Source: Strobilurus pachycystidiatus
Lineage: Eukaryota; Basidiomycota; Agaricomycetes; Agaricales; Physalacriaceae
DNA length: 64,000 nucleotides
NCBI GenBank assembly: GCA_019915135.1
Contig: JAHLMK010000022.1
Coordinates: 620,001-684,000, forward strand
Direction of reading: 5' to 3'
Shown one piece after another: positions 33,762-45,888 of the stretch. Each line of letters opens with the position of its first letter. The first letter of the stretch is position 1. Both the position numbers and the translations under genes were made by a program. The notes beneath the pieces were generated by a model. It did no database searches, was not told the origin of the DNA, and saw nothing but the letters and a program-made list of their open reading frames with translations.

Positions 33762-34516
33762 TCCCAGTTGGTACGTCATAAATAGCGTTGCACGTCGCTT
33801 TGTGACTGAGCACACACAGAGAATCTGAAATACACTAATGTACATTAGCTTTGTCTCGTCTCCCTGTACAGTATACTGTAACACGATTCGCGTTCTTCCC
33901 TGCAACTCATTGCGGCCACGTTGCTATCTTTGCGCCGGAGCGGATGAAAATGCACAAGGCCTGAAGCCGCCGAATGCCGACAGATATTCATTGTATGTCA
34001 TTCATTTACTACAGGATTGGGATAAAGGTACCTGATGAAATATGCTAGGGTTAAAGGTTTGTGGTAGGTTTATGAGGCCAAGAACAACTCCGACTGTTCT
34101 TCTTGGGCCCTTCCCACGAAGAACACCCTTGTTTTAAACAAGAACGACAATGATATGATGTGACTAAATCACTGGCAAGCGCTTGTGTCGATCAATTTTC
34201 ATACCTGACCCATACAATCCCCTTTGGAACGTCGGAGATCCCTTTGATCTTGCATCTGGCCCCGCAGTGTGGAAGGCAATAATGTAATCAAACCATTCTG
34301 CATAAATATACAGCTTCTGTCGTACCCTCCGTCCCGCCTCTCCCTGGTCGCCCTCACCTGTCCCTCTTCATATAAATCCTTAGTCGTGCGCCATCGCGTA
34401 ATCAATTAGCCCAGTATGTGCGATCTCAGGATTGTCAGCTGATGGTGGACTCACAGTATTCCAGTTTAAGCCAGGTTTAGGCGCCACAACAGCTACCTAC
34501 CTTTCATCCCGACGCC
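33762..34516. other. Tandem intergenic region
   Basis: 755 bp with no supported gene. Relatively AT-rich; presumably the 3' UTR of the preceding gene and the promoter of the zinc-finger gene. Confidence 0.4.
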
Positions 34517-35984
34517 ATGGATCGCATTCTACCTCGCGTCGAAGCTTTAGATCACCCAATAGACTCTAGGTCAGTCTCTTCTATTCTCTATGCTCAGTGG
34601 CATTAAGAGCGTGGCCCAAGTAGGACGCGACCAGAATCTCAATATCGCATCATTTCTCAAAGGTTCGTATTACGATATGTTCTCTCGGCTGCCTTGATTT
34701 AATTTATTCTAGCTCTCGCAGCTCTCAGGAGAACGAAAGTAGCACGTCCCAGGCGCCGCACGCACCTCTGCGAGGTGTTTCGCTTCGACATTTTGCTTCT
34801 AGTACAGGGTCGTATCGTTGGCCGCGACTCGAAAGTTCAACGTCGTCGGACAGACGAACGAGTCGCCACGACGATGACACCTCTTCAAATTCGTCCTATG
34901 CCTCGTCGTCGTCGCGTCCCGTGGACAGGGAGCTCATAACGCTCCCACCCTTAAGATTCCCGCCCTCTCCGAAGGATCAGCCAATGTAAGTGTCGTAACA
35001 GCACCCAAAAGTCTCGTACCAACTTCGCTTCTAGTAGCGTCGCGACACTAGTGGAGCCGATGAGGTTCAAAACCTTTGTGCTGAACCCGAACATGTACTG
35101 ACTCGTGTGGCAGGCGCGCAAGTCTTGTCGAGTCAGAGCCTGTACGGTCAAGGAGCACCGACCCATCTGAGGGCTCTGTGGGACCCTCGTCGTCTAGCTC
35201 GCGTACAACACTACCAAGTCATTCTCAACGGCACAATACGATGCCAATACGACGGCATCCGAGTCCTTTGAGGACTTTGCCAAGGCCACGGCTGTATCGT
35301 GGACCGTCACCGCCGCCTTCGCCACCTCTCCCACCCTCAACTAGTGTCGCTTCTTCTGAAACGTCCCTACTGAGCGATGCTGAGGACAAAAATGCTTGGG
35401 AACAATATGCCCAAAGGAATCCGGACAAGACCTACAAATGTTTGTGGCGCAGCGGACAGACTATGATGACATCGCAATGCCCGTACAAAGGCAATCGTCA
35501 GCTTATGAAGCGCCATGTCGAGACGGTGCACATGAAAATACTGTGAGCGCCCCTCTCCCATGGAGCGCTACCTAATTCCTAATTCCAAATCAGACGATAC
35601 TCGTGCCCGCACTGTAACGCGAGGTTCCCACAGGTACGTTACTACCACCATCTCGAAGCGCTCCCATCATGATGAGATCCCATTGCACAGAAAACGAACG
35701 TTCAAGTCCATGTCTCTAGCCAGCAGTGAGTCATCCCGTACACCTGGTCCCATATACTGACTGTCCGGTCAAACAGCACTGGTGTGAGACCGAATATATG
35801 TCCTTACGAAGATTGCGGAAGAGCTTTCAACGACCCGGCCGCACTTCATCGCCACAAAGTCTCTGCGCATGGACATGTGCCCAGACCAACGAAGAGACAA
35901 AAGAAAACGACCGACGAAGCCAAATCAGGGCATGAAACTTTAGCGCCTTGGAATCCCCAGTCCGAAGGCATTGGACCTTGCTAA
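34517..35984 (+). CDS. C2H2 zinc-finger protein, probable transcription factor
   Basis: It starts MDRILPRVEALDHPIDSR. Ser-rich disordered exons follow (SSRSSQENESSTSQAPHAP, SSDRRTSRHDDDTSSNSSYA). The DNA-binding region is near the C-terminus: a degenerate finger (YKCLWRSG..TSQCPYKGNRQLMKRHVETVH), a regular one (YSCPHCNARFPQKTNVQVHV, then SSQH) and a third (NICPYEDCGRAFNDPAALHR, then HKVSAH). A basic KRQKK nuclear-localisation-like motif follows, and the stop is at 35984. The fingers span three exons separated by introns at about 35546-35594, 35634-35690 and 35731-35776. A broader family or target cannot be assigned. Confidence 0.75.
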
Positions 35985-36789
35985 TTAGTTTACTCTGGAA
36001 CGTCTACTCATGTTCGCATTGGTTCAGTTCAAGTTCCGTATCGCATTTGTATATAAACACATGTAAAATATTATGGGGTGCTCATGTCGATAACCACTCC
36101 GGTGCCCAATTGCGGGGAGATAATTGTTCTGTAAAATCCGATTAATTTGGGCAGGGTCCAGTGGCCTCCTGGACAGTGGCGGCTTGTTGCTTTCGCGGCT
36201 CAAGGAACTATAACAGACTCATGAGTCAAAGTCAGGGATATGCGGGCGTTCAGACAAAGTATCATGCTGTAAAGGCGCGCTGACAGCTAAGTGTTTCCAG
36301 GACATATCACGGCGGATATTTGCCTGTATTTGTGTGGGTGGGTCCTCGCTCTCATTGGCATGTGGACGCCGTAGATTCGGCCAGGGCCCTTGCTCACCTG
36401 GAAAGAACATGATCGGCTATGGGTTGAACCCGGCAGACAGGACGGTCCGCGTTCTAAAAGCGCAATTTCCTCGCAATTTGGTACCCTAGAACAAAGCAAG
36501 AGCATTCGCCCGAAGGATTTACACGGCTAGGTTGCGAGGAGTCATACAGATCCGGTAGAATGTTGATGCTTGATGTCTCCCTTGTGTCCCCTTGGACATC
36601 CATCTGGGCCATTGCCGCGTAACATTCAGTATTGTTCTCCTTCCGCCACACGTTCTGAACTTGACCGATTTGTGATGAGAGGATTGGCCAAATGAGGCAA
36701 TAATGAGGCACCGATCGCCGTGACGTCTCCGTGCCTTCCATCTTTACTTCGCTTCGCCGATCCTTGCTTGCCTGCAAATTGCCAGTGCA
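35985..36789. other. Intergenic region
   Basis: 805 bp. Overlapping minus-strand frames at about 36219-36811 show no domain and no consistent splicing; a tRNA-like T-loop near 36420 (GGGTTGAACCC) lacks the matching acceptor stem. No feature supported. Confidence 0.4.
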
Positions 36790-37573
36790 ATGTCTTCCGG
36801 AACGCCATCACTTGGCAGCCTCGCAGTTCAGGCCCCTACCTTGAATCCGCAGATAGTGCACGTGTCGGCTTCCACGTGTAGCAACCTTACTCTGTTTAAA
36901 GGCGTGTAATGTCAACAACAGTGTCGGCCTCCAGCTGAAAGTCGGCGAACCCCCCAGATCTTCTGAAGGAATACAGAAAGCTGGATGACACAATAACCAT
37001 GCGCTTGAACCGCGCGGATGCTGCGATGCGTGACAAGGAACGGCATACGCGGTCTACTGGAAAGGGCACTGTGCAAGACCAGGCGTGTTCGTACATTTGG
37101 CAGGAACTCATGGGTACGTGGATATTTGTGTTGCCCATTCATTCCTTACATGAGAGGATCAGCGAACTGGGACCGTAGAACCCGACTGGTCCAGTATTGC
37201 ATTGACGTTGTGGATCAATCTGTCGAGGACAAAAAAGCTGTTGCACAAGATGCCTCATCAACGCCGGCATCACAGCGAAAAGCTCAAGCTGAAATGTACA
37301 TGGAATCCGTGAAGGTTTGATCCTATCTATCCTCTCCGGCAAGTTCTTCACACATGTATATGTTTGCAGCGCGACCAGATCCATCGAGAGTTGACAGTCG
37401 AGACAATTGTCAGACAAAGATCAGTGGATGGTAAGCATCGTGTTTCTCGAAGTGTTGGAGGCAGTAGAAATGCTCTAACCTTTTCTCTGGAAGCGTTTAG
37501 GGCGCGTTGCAAGTACTTTGAACCACCAGCTACTGACGTACTAGAGGCCCGCAAAATGTGGTCATCTCGATAA
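36790..37573 (+). CDS. MIX23: MIX23 (CCDC58 / Cid2) mitochondrial intermembrane-space protein
   Basis: Small helical Cys-motif protein of the mitochondrial intermembrane space, homologous to human CCDC58. It starts MSSGTPSLGSLAVQAPTLNP. It contains TCSNLTLFKDLLKEYRKLDD, VQDQACSYIWQELM, TRLVQYCIDVVDQSVEDKKA, SQRKAQAEMYMESVKRDQIH and FRARCKYFEPPATD, ending ARKMWSSR at 37573. The four conserved cysteines are all present, and the spacing between the first Cys and the LLK helix equals the human protein only if a GC-AG intron (36902-36957) is used. An alternative GT intron (36904-36941) would keep frame but insert five residues. Four introns in all. Confidence 0.85.
36902..36957 (+). other. Predicted GC-AG intron 1 of MIX23
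   Basis: 56 nt, donor AAAG|GCGTGT, acceptor CCCCAG. Weaker donor than the other GC introns in this window; supported by the spacing of the conserved C-x8-LLK helix. Confidence 0.45.
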
Positions 37574-37777
37574 TCTGACATCCGCTAATTCAGTCGTGGT
37601 TGATTGCGCCGCCGGTAATGATCAGTACAGCAAATCGTTCAACTTGAACGAGTACTAGTAGCCAGGTAGCGAGGGAGAGATCACGTGTTACGCCACTAAT
37701 TTTGACGTCATTTATGATCGAGCAATAGCTCGAAAGTCGCGCAAGAGGCTTCTTTTAGTTCCACGTCGTCGCCGCTC

Positions 37778-38615
37778 ATGCTGCTGCTCTCTGTTTTGAC
37801 ATTCATTCCGCTTTCCTATGCTGCGTTTCCGTTCATAGTCCAAGAGCCTTCCTTGACGCCCAAGGACGATGTCAAAGTGCCGGTACACCTGGGCGTGCAG
37901 AGTAGATGCCGTGATGCTTTACTCTGCGAAAACATCTTCGACACGGTCCTGAAAAGGGTCTCTCCGAAAATTGACCTGTCGCTAGTCTACGTGGGAGAGT
38001 ACGTCGCCTACTGCTAATTTGTATCTGGTTTACCAAGAATGATGGTCAGGTTAGATGATTCGGAACCTGACTTTGGGGTTGTCTGTCCCCACGGGCCACA
38101 GGAGTGCGCAGGAGATGTCCACCAGCTCTGCGCAGCGAAATATGCCAACTCTTTCGCGCACTTTTGGGAATTTATCCACTGCTCCAACTATCAAGGCCTT
38201 GATAAGATCGGCCGCCCAGAAACCGCGTTGAAATGCGCGAATTCTGCCAATATAGACTGGAATGCAGGTGCAGGTGAATGTGCCGGGCCAGATGGACGCG
38301 GTGAGGAAGGCGTTCGGCTCCTCAAGGAGAGTGTACAGATAGCTGAAGAGTTGGAGATTGAGTAGGTTTCCTTGTCCTCAGGATGCTCTTGTTTCTGACA
38401 ACCAGTAGGACGAGCTGTACGATTGTCATCAACGGTAGTCCCGTTTGTATTCGAGATCGAACCTGGAAGGAATGCGAGGTATGTAACTGTCCAGACCATT
38501 CAGCTAGAACCTGCATCTGAGTCAACGCGCTGCACAGAACGGCCATACAGCCAATGACTTTGTCCGGCAAATCAATAACGAATACGAGCGGCTGAACGCG
38601 CAACTTTCTGCTTGA
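37778..38615 (+). CDS. GILT-family thiol reductase-like protein
   Basis: Homologue of gamma-interferon-inducible lysosomal thiol reductase; reduces disulfides in acidic secretory or vacuolar compartments. An N-terminal signal peptide MLLLSVLTFIPLSYAAFPFI is followed by VPVHLGVQSRCRDALLCENI. The usual CxxC active site is here C-x5-C, as in many fungal members. The GILT signature CPHGPQECAGDVHQLCAAKY is intact. Then come HFWEFIHCSNYQGLDKIG, RTSCTIVINGSPVCIRDRTW and KECENGHTANDFVRQINN, with the stop at 38613-38615. Introns at about 37998-38050, 38362-38407 and 38479-38537. Whether the protein has reductase activity is uncertain given the altered active-site spacing. Confidence 0.85.
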
Positions 38616-38789
38616 ATGATGATAATGACAATCTACTTACTGTCGATGCCTCTTTCTTTCTTGTACATGTACATTTGATACCACTCTGGATTCTGAGTTT
38701 GATCACGGTTTGCTCCTTATGTAATATCGAAGGTTCCTTTCTAGCATCCATCTCCTTGACTTGTCTATCTTGCTCTCTGTCCACGCAAA

Positions 38790-41700
38790 ATGGAAAAGGA
38801 AATTCAGCAATTGATGGAAATGGTTTAGTTTTTCAGTGGTCATATTAGTTCGGTTCTGACTGGGTGCAGGGGGCCACTCGAAGCCAGGCGCGTGCTGCTT
38901 TGCAACAGCACAGGGATGTCATGGAGGCAGCGGAGCGTATATTTGAGGGAAAATACAGCGATATGCCTGACGAGGACGAGAGCGACGTGCAGATGCTCGC
39001 CGAGTCGTCGACGCTGGCAAAGAGGCCGCGGATGGCGGTACGTTTCATAACCCATCTTGTGTGGCGCGTTCTCATCATCGCGACAGACGCCAGATGAGGA
39101 CGACGAGGAGATGGAGGATGACGGCGGTCAGCCCGCTTCACTCCTTTGCTGCAAGCCACTGATGTCGCCGTGCAGAGGCAGAAGACTTTGTAGATTACGA
39201 CTCGGACGATGACTCTCCAATGGACATGCATAGGACCAATGCCGATGTCGACCCGTACTCAGGTACGTCGTCCGCTCTGCTGCTGGATGCTCCTCACGGC
39301 GTGCGAAGGCATCTTTTTCTCAAAGGATCGGCGGGAAGAGGTCATCGAAGTCGACGAGGACGCTCAGACCACCACCATTGACGGCCAGGAGCTAAAACTC
39401 ATGATGCAAGGAGAATGGATGAAGGGCTGTCCCGAAGGCAGCGAGCAAAGCTTTCTGTTCGGACTGTACTCTGAGTTGACAGAGGGCGCATGTCCTTGTC
39501 CTCATGACTGTGGCACAACCGTCCCTCGAAATAAGAGTGATTTCTTCGCAATCTTTGTAAGAAGTCAACGGGTCTTGCCCGTGTCGATGCTAACATCCAA
39601 CAGCCAGATTTCTCTTCGTACGTTCAACATCTACTCAGCATCGTGCGCAAGACCTGCAGTCGATGCCAGAAGGAATTCTGTTTTGCATGCGGGGAAAGCA
39701 TCAATGCAGACAAGGTTCATCGACCCTCTGCTGCGCCGGACGATAATCCGCTCTTCCATTGCTCCAACCTGCAGGGCGTAATGCTTGGTGTTGGTCTTTT
39801 CATGCTTGAGCAGAGCTTTGTAGAGCAAACTCAGAACGAGACCGACGTGAAACCCAGAAGTACCAAGAGGCGCAAAACCACTCCCAATATCTCATCGAAG
39901 GATGTCGCTGATGAGGAGGACTACTACCATCCCAGCAAGGGTGGTATTGGGTACGGTGGCGGCGGCAAGGAGGATGTAAGTTGTGACACACTTAGACTCG
40001 GATGACTATTGACGTCTGGGTAGAACTCTGGTCAAATGGAGGCCTTGGCAGTGCAGCATGCGAAAGATCAGAGAATTGGAGAGCTGCTCACCGCCATACG
40101 TGAGTATTTGCCCAATCTCCATCGACCTGGCGGCGGTCGAGCCAGCGACTACTTGGTTCATCCCACTGCTCTCGCCCACTTACGGCGACGCTTCAACAAT
40201 GTCTGTAGCGCGCTTCTGCGGAACGACTCGTTGGCTGATATGTCGGATCGTCGCATCTTATACTTTGAACTTCTTGAGTGGTTGGGGGTAAACCCGGTCT
40301 TCCTTCTCCGTATTTGACACTGTTACTAACTACTGATCTAGACTATCTCCAGTCACGAAGCTCTAGCAAGCATGATGGCGATGCCAATCATGGCTGTAGT
40401 CTCTGTGAAGGCCGCGACGCCGAAGAAGTCACCCAAAGGCAACGGTCACTTCCGTGAGCGCGTCATCACCTATGAGGGTAGCCCAAGTCCGCGCGAGCTA
40501 TTGGAGGGGATCGCCATTCAGGCTCAAGCTGCAATGAAAGGCCTGGAGGGCATGAAACCGGCAGATGATGGACCGAAAGAGTTGACTGAAGAAGAAAAGC
40601 GCATGACGATCGATCACAAGGGCAAATCGAAAGAGACCGCCGCTGTCGTATCCGAGGAAAACCAAGCCTTAATAAATTTCTGTCAACGTATCCTTTCCAC
40701 CACCACGGCTATCGATCGGTCCCTGCGCGACACCAAGGGCGACGCATTTGTCGAGCGGCTGCACTCGGCCCTGCCCAAGTTGTTCACGTCGTCGCAGTCG
40801 GGCGCGTATGTTGAGGCGGGAGACACGGAGGAGTCCGCGAAAAAGGCGTACACGGAATGGGCGAAGAATACTCGATTCGAATACTGCGACTTGACGATCC
40901 CTGATACGACTGGTGATGTTGACCCGGATTCACCGCCCCAGTATAAATTCTACTTCAATCAAGAGGCGCGGAACCTTGCGAATATGGATATACCCAAGCG
41001 CTCTTTGGCCATTGCGAAGGAGGTAAGAGTTCATCTTGTGTCAATGGCTTAGGTCCTAACCTGTTTTGCAGTTAGCCATTCTTACCGCTAACCTACCAAC
41101 GGCGTGGGGTTCTTCCATCTTTTTGCGTGTCGACGAAACTCGTGTCGATGTCATCAAAGCGCTCATAACGGGTCCAGAGGGGACACCGTGAGTCTTTGTG
41201 GAAGTTGAAAAGTGACAGTACTAATAAACCAATCATCCAGATACCACAACGGATGCTATCTGTTTGACATTTTTCTCGTGCAGCGCTATAACGATGCACC
41301 GCCGAGCGTCAAATACATGACCGTGAGTGGGATTTTCATCATCATGCTCTCGACTTATGATGGTCTGTAGACCGGAGGAGGGAAATACCGCTTCAATCCA
41401 AATCTGTACGCCGTGAGTAATGCGATATTTCCGTTTGTCTGTTTGATTTCGGCTAACTCGTCATGTAGGATGGAAAAGTGTGCTTGTCACTTCTTGGGAC
41501 TTGGCAAGGCCCAGGATGGGTGTCGGGCAAATCGACGCTGCTTCAAGTGTTGATCTCGATACAGTCGATGATTCTCTGCGAGGAGCCGTATTTGAACGAA
41601 CCTGGTTGGGCCGGCAGTGCGGGAACTCCCCAATCTCATGCCTGTGAGTGGCTTAGTCTACACCAAATTTTCGAGAAAATAATGAATTGCATGCAGATTC

Positions 41701-42018
41701 AGCCAACGTCCGCAGAATGGTGGTCAAGACCGCCGTGGGTGTGCTTTAATCTTATTGGTTCTTTTACTCATAGTGCGATCTTAGATGCTCGAGAACTTGA
41801 AGAATCCCCCCGAGCCCTTCGAGGAAGTGATTCGCACGCATTATCGATTGAAAGCCCGTTCCATCAAGACTCAACTCGATGAGTGGCTGGCCAAGGATGA
41901 CGGCAAAGTGACCACCAGTGATGGTGGAGGGTATGGTGGCGAAAGAACAGTCGGAGGCAGCAACAACGGGTTCAAGGCTGATATCCAAGAAATGAAGAAA
42001 CTGCTAGACGCTCTGTGA
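38790..42018 (+). CDS. UBA-IBR-E2 (BIRC6/UBE2O-like) ubiquitin enzyme
   Basis: Large protein combining three ubiquitin-system modules. The start [20 protein letters not shown], continuing [19 protein letters not shown] after a 47-nt intron, is a UBA domain. An acidic linker leads to a Cys-rich IBR/RING-like region ([40 protein letters not shown]). Later comes a long helical linker, then a UBC fold: [58 protein letters not shown] with the catalytic Cys after the NPN motif (usual HPN), [19 protein letters not shown], and a C-terminal extension ending MKKLLDAL. The UBC core with its GTWxGxGW insertion is of the BIRC6/UBE2O type. About a dozen introns. Likely to act as E2 with E3-like functions; substrates unknown. 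Confidence 0.85.
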
Positions 42019-42197
42019 GGGACTCGTATATATTCTATTGTACAACGCGTAGTAATTTGAGAGCAAATATTGAAGTCATGGTTGATCGTAAACGGCAAAC
42101 CAAGTTTGCATGTGATAATCTCGAGGTGGATGGAGAGTGTCACCGGTCCAGTTGCTGGTCGTCTCCTCCTCTCAACACGTATCATCAATACTGAACC

Positions 42198-43440
42198 ATG
42201 GACGATTCTCTCATACACGCCGTCGCCGGAGCTTGCGGGGGTATGGTTGCGATGAGTACGACTTACCCTCTCATCTTTCTGTCCACTCGCTCTGCTGTCG
42301 AAGTCAAGAAGGACTCCAAAGTCAGTTTCTTCTGCTTGGCTCGCTGCCCGTTGCTCAGTCCCGACGAAGACGACCTATGAGGCCGTACTCGACATCATTA
42401 AGCGGGAGGGATTGACCGGGCTGTATAGTGGATTGGCGTCGAGTCTGCTCGCTATCGCCGTGACGAATGGGTACGCTCGAACCCCTACATTCACTCCAAG
42501 TTATCAAACCACGAAATTCAGCGTTTACTACTACTTCTATGAGCGAACCCGCGGTGTCATAGTGCGCTCACGCGTCGGCAGCAAAGGGCTGAGCACTGTC
42601 GAATCCATCATCACTGGACTAGTCGCGGGGTCCGCGACGACGCTCATAAGCAACCCAATATGGGTCGTCCAAACCTCGCAGGCCGTTCAGACATTAGACC
42701 AGGACATCCCAGGGCAGCAGTCGGCGAAGAAGATGGGAGTCTTTGCGACCATTCGCCGCATCCTCGCCACAGGTGGAATCAAGTAAGTTCGCTGATGAGC
42801 TTGCCACTTTCGACCCTTTTCTCATGATCGTCCACTAGAACGTTCTGGCGGGGAATTGGTCCCGCGCTGATACTGGTCATAAACCCTGTCATACAGTATA
42901 CTGTGTTTGAGCAGCTGAAGAACTTGATCATCGCCAAGCGAACGAACAAGCTCAGACTTGCGGGCGCTGCTGCTGCCGTGGCCAGTCTCTCCGACTGGGA
43001 CTTCTTCTTCCTGGGCGCCCTCGCAAAACTCGGTTCGTTGGTTTCACTGAGTGTATTTTTGAGACTTGGCTGACACGCTGTCAAGTCGCGACTGCTTCCA
43101 CGTACCCATACATGTACGCATCTTTCTTTGCTCGCGACAATGTACTGATGATTTTGCCCAGAGTCGTAAAGAGTCGCCTACAATCCGGTCATGCTCACGC
43201 CCTTCGTTACAAAGGATCCCTAGATGGTATCCTGACAATCCTTCGAGAGGAGGGCCTCGACGGACTCTACAAAGGAGTCGGTAACAAGCTGCTACAGAGC
43301 GTCCTCACTGCCGCTATCCTTTTTGCTGGTCAAAAACGCATATACGAAATCACGAAGAGGGTGTGTCTGTTCTTCTCCCTCGAATATCTCACGTTACTGA
43401 CGTACATATGCTATAGGCTGTTACGACAGTTGCTTCATAG
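42198..43440 (+). CDS. Peroxisomal adenine nucleotide transporter, ANT1/PMP47-type mitochondrial carrier family
   Basis: Six-helix SLC25 carrier. The three signature repeats read TTYPLIFLSTRSAVEVKK, ISNPIWVVQTSQ and TYPYIVVKSRLQSG; the TYPLxxLSTR and NPIWVV forms are typical of peroxisomal PMP47/SLC25A17 carriers that import ATP and export AMP for fatty-acid activation. It starts MDDSLIHAVAGACGGMVAMS at 42198. Other conserved pieces are EGLTGLYSGLASSLLAIAVT, YYYFYERTRG, KTFWRGIGPALILVINPVI and EEGLDGLYKGVGNKLLQSVL. Ends KRAVTTVAS with a TAG at 43438-43440. At least four introns. Confidence 0.88.
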
Positions 43441-43845
43441 TCATGTACGTGTAATACTTAGCTCGCTATTGTAAAGTGTGATAATGTGGTGTATTGGTCT
43501 TCAACCTATGAATCACCTGTTCAGTGGTGTATTCAACTTTGCTTACCAAGAGCAACGAAGCGGCTCTCGATTGGTGATCCTACCGCCTCAGCTAACGCGT
43601 TGCCGCCAGAGGAATTTCAACAGAAGCGTCTTATTTCCATCCTCAAACTTTCTCAGCATTTCGGGACCCTTTGATGTGGCCTTCTCAGAGGTACTCGCTA
43701 TACATGAGGTGGCATTCGTCTGCAGTCTCTCATGCCGCCTAGGAAACTTCATAGTATATCACCCCCATGGGCATACAATGCAATGTGTACAACGCCCAAT
43801 GCAATCGAACAGTCATTTGCCCTGTGTGACAGTGTGTCCAGCATC

Positions 43846-45780
43846 TCACATGTAGAAGAACAGTTCCTTCGATAGCTCAACGCCAAGAGCATCCAAGCAA
43901 TACAGTAGTTCTCGATGTAACGCTTTCGAGAGCCAAGAGTTCGAAGCCTGGAAAAAAGAAACCAATGAGAAGACGGTATACCAAGCTGTGCAAGTTCCTG
44001 ACCGTCTCCTCCTTGACAATCACTCTTCCGTTCTGAATATCGTCGATGACATTGATAGCCCCGACTTGCAGTGCCACTGACAGAGTAGGTTCTGGTGCCT
44101 CTAATTCGGCTGGTTTTGCAAACATTATTATGGTCCTGATCAAGAGGACAGCACAAAACGAAATCTCACCGTCTGTAGGAGCTGATTCGTTGTTACAGTT
44201 ATCGGAGCTCGAAAAGCATGCGTATCTATTCTTTTCCAGGAGAGCACTGCACTGTTGGAGTGGGTACCATTCAAAGGTTACCTGCGATAGTCAGGGGATG
44301 AGGAGAAAAATATTGGTAAGAGATTTACAGGATCAGCAAGGTAGGAGGGTGAGAACTCTCCCTTGTATCTCATCTTCTGGCACGAATGAATGTAAAAGCC
44401 TGTGAACATATCACTCCCCGTACACACACGGATTTCCCAAGAGCTCACCTAAATATAGAGAGGTCATTGTGTTGACACCTGCGTCGTGTATCTCGCGCGC
44501 CAGGGAAGCCTCCCGAAGAACGCTCAACTGGAGAGGTATCAGAGTTTGCCTTCTGATTTTGACAGCTTGAATCACGAACTTTTCCAAACGAGTACTTCTC
44601 CCATCTTTTATCGTAAATAAAGTATACGCTTGAGACACACGCCGGTACTAGAGCGCATCAGCATGTCTTTCTGCATGGAATTAAGGATCCGCATACGTAT
44701 GTCAATCACCGACATGGCGATGAGTTTCCCGTCCAAGCGGTATAGCTGATGATAGGACCCGAAGTTCTCGGGCAGAGATTCTGGGCGGGAAGAAGGGTAG
44801 GGTATAGCTTTGGACTGTAAAGGGCATCAAGAGGAGGCCAAGAGTTCCAAAGTTGTACACACTTTGAGCGGAGAGTTCACTAGGAAGCGCTTGAAGGCCT
44901 CAGGAGTGTTATCCTTGTCGTTATGAATACTCTCTTGGTATCTTTCGTAGAGGTCATACTTTTCCGTAGTGTAGGAAGACGCTTCGAGAACGATCTCATA
45001 GTCAAGAATAGTCAGCCGGTACTAGATTGATAGTGGTTCATCGATACATACCTCCAAGTTATGAGAAAAATTCTCGTTGGGTAAGAAAGAGCGTTCGGGG
45101 TGATGAATCCCTGCTGGCCAGACAAAATCTTGCGGCTTCCCTTTCATCTTAGAATCTGGTCTTGCGTAGGAAGGTGAGAAGTTCAAACCATAGCAGCGAG
45201 AGATTGCCTACTTGGATGGGCAAACGTCCATCCGATCTTCGCTCACACCGCACCTCACATAGCGATTCCACCTACGTATGCGTCGTTAGAAATCACTTTG
45301 GTGGTGGAGGTGACCATTCTGAAATACCTGCTGAGGAGCTTTCTCTGACTCTTCGATGGGCTAAACGCGAGCGCGTCTAACCTACGGGGTGGGTCGATAA
45401 GTTTGATATTATCCATTCTACTGTAGCTGCCGGTCACGCACCTAATCGTGTAGTGAGGACAGCAGGATCGTTCCACGTCGGGCTTATAGTTCCATTGGCC
45501 TATGCGTAGCCTCATGAGATCGGTTCGGACGCAATAATGCAGTCTTTACCAGATCTGCGCCATCCGCGGTCTATCATCTTCTGGTAAACCTGCTCGTTGT
45601 CGATTATACATTGTCCGCGGAATGGGTTGGACTTGGTTCGGGACGCACATCGCACGAAAGCTGGAGAGCCTGCAAGCCCGCTGAGTGCCTGAACGTCTTC
45701 TCCGTGCTACGTTCGCCAGATGGGGAGCAATAGCCGCATGTCGAGCTATAGTATCCAGATGGCGCGACGACAGAAATCAT
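43846..45780 (-). CDS. ATE1: Arginyl-tRNA--protein transferase (ATE1)
   Basis: Adds Arg to N-terminal Asp/Glu (and oxidised Cys), making N-degrons for the Arg/N-degron pathway. It starts MISVVAPSGYYSSTCGYCSP at 45780 with the CxxC pair of the N-terminal domain. Exon 2 reads VYQKMIDRGWRRSG, exon 3 YKPDVERSCCPHYTIR, then LALAFSPSKSQRKLL-type sequence. The C-terminal acyltransferase domain has NFGSYHQLYRLDGKLIAMSV, LSVLREASLAREIHDAGVNT, FYIHSCQKMRYKGEFSPSYL and FEWYPLQQCSALLEKNRYAC. The last exon ends LGVELSKELFFYM at a TGA at 43846-43848. The CGYC and SCCP cysteines needed for iron-sulfur or substrate binding are kept. About eight introns. Confidence 0.92.
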
Positions 45781-45888
45781 GATGGCTGTAAGAGATGAAG
45801 CCACCTAACACGCGATCAATATCATGGCAGATTGACATTCTGGATAAATACATCGACAAAATGGGGTTTTACCGTGCACACACTGTAT

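Noticed and set aside
36415..36490. tRNA gene
   Set aside because: A GGGTTGAACCC element resembles a T-loop, but there is no paired acceptor stem or A box; nothing else in the window looks like a tRNA.
43478..43855. 125-codon plus-strand frame after the carrier gene
   Set aside because: 3' UTR sequence overlapping the ATE1 end; no domain or splice support.
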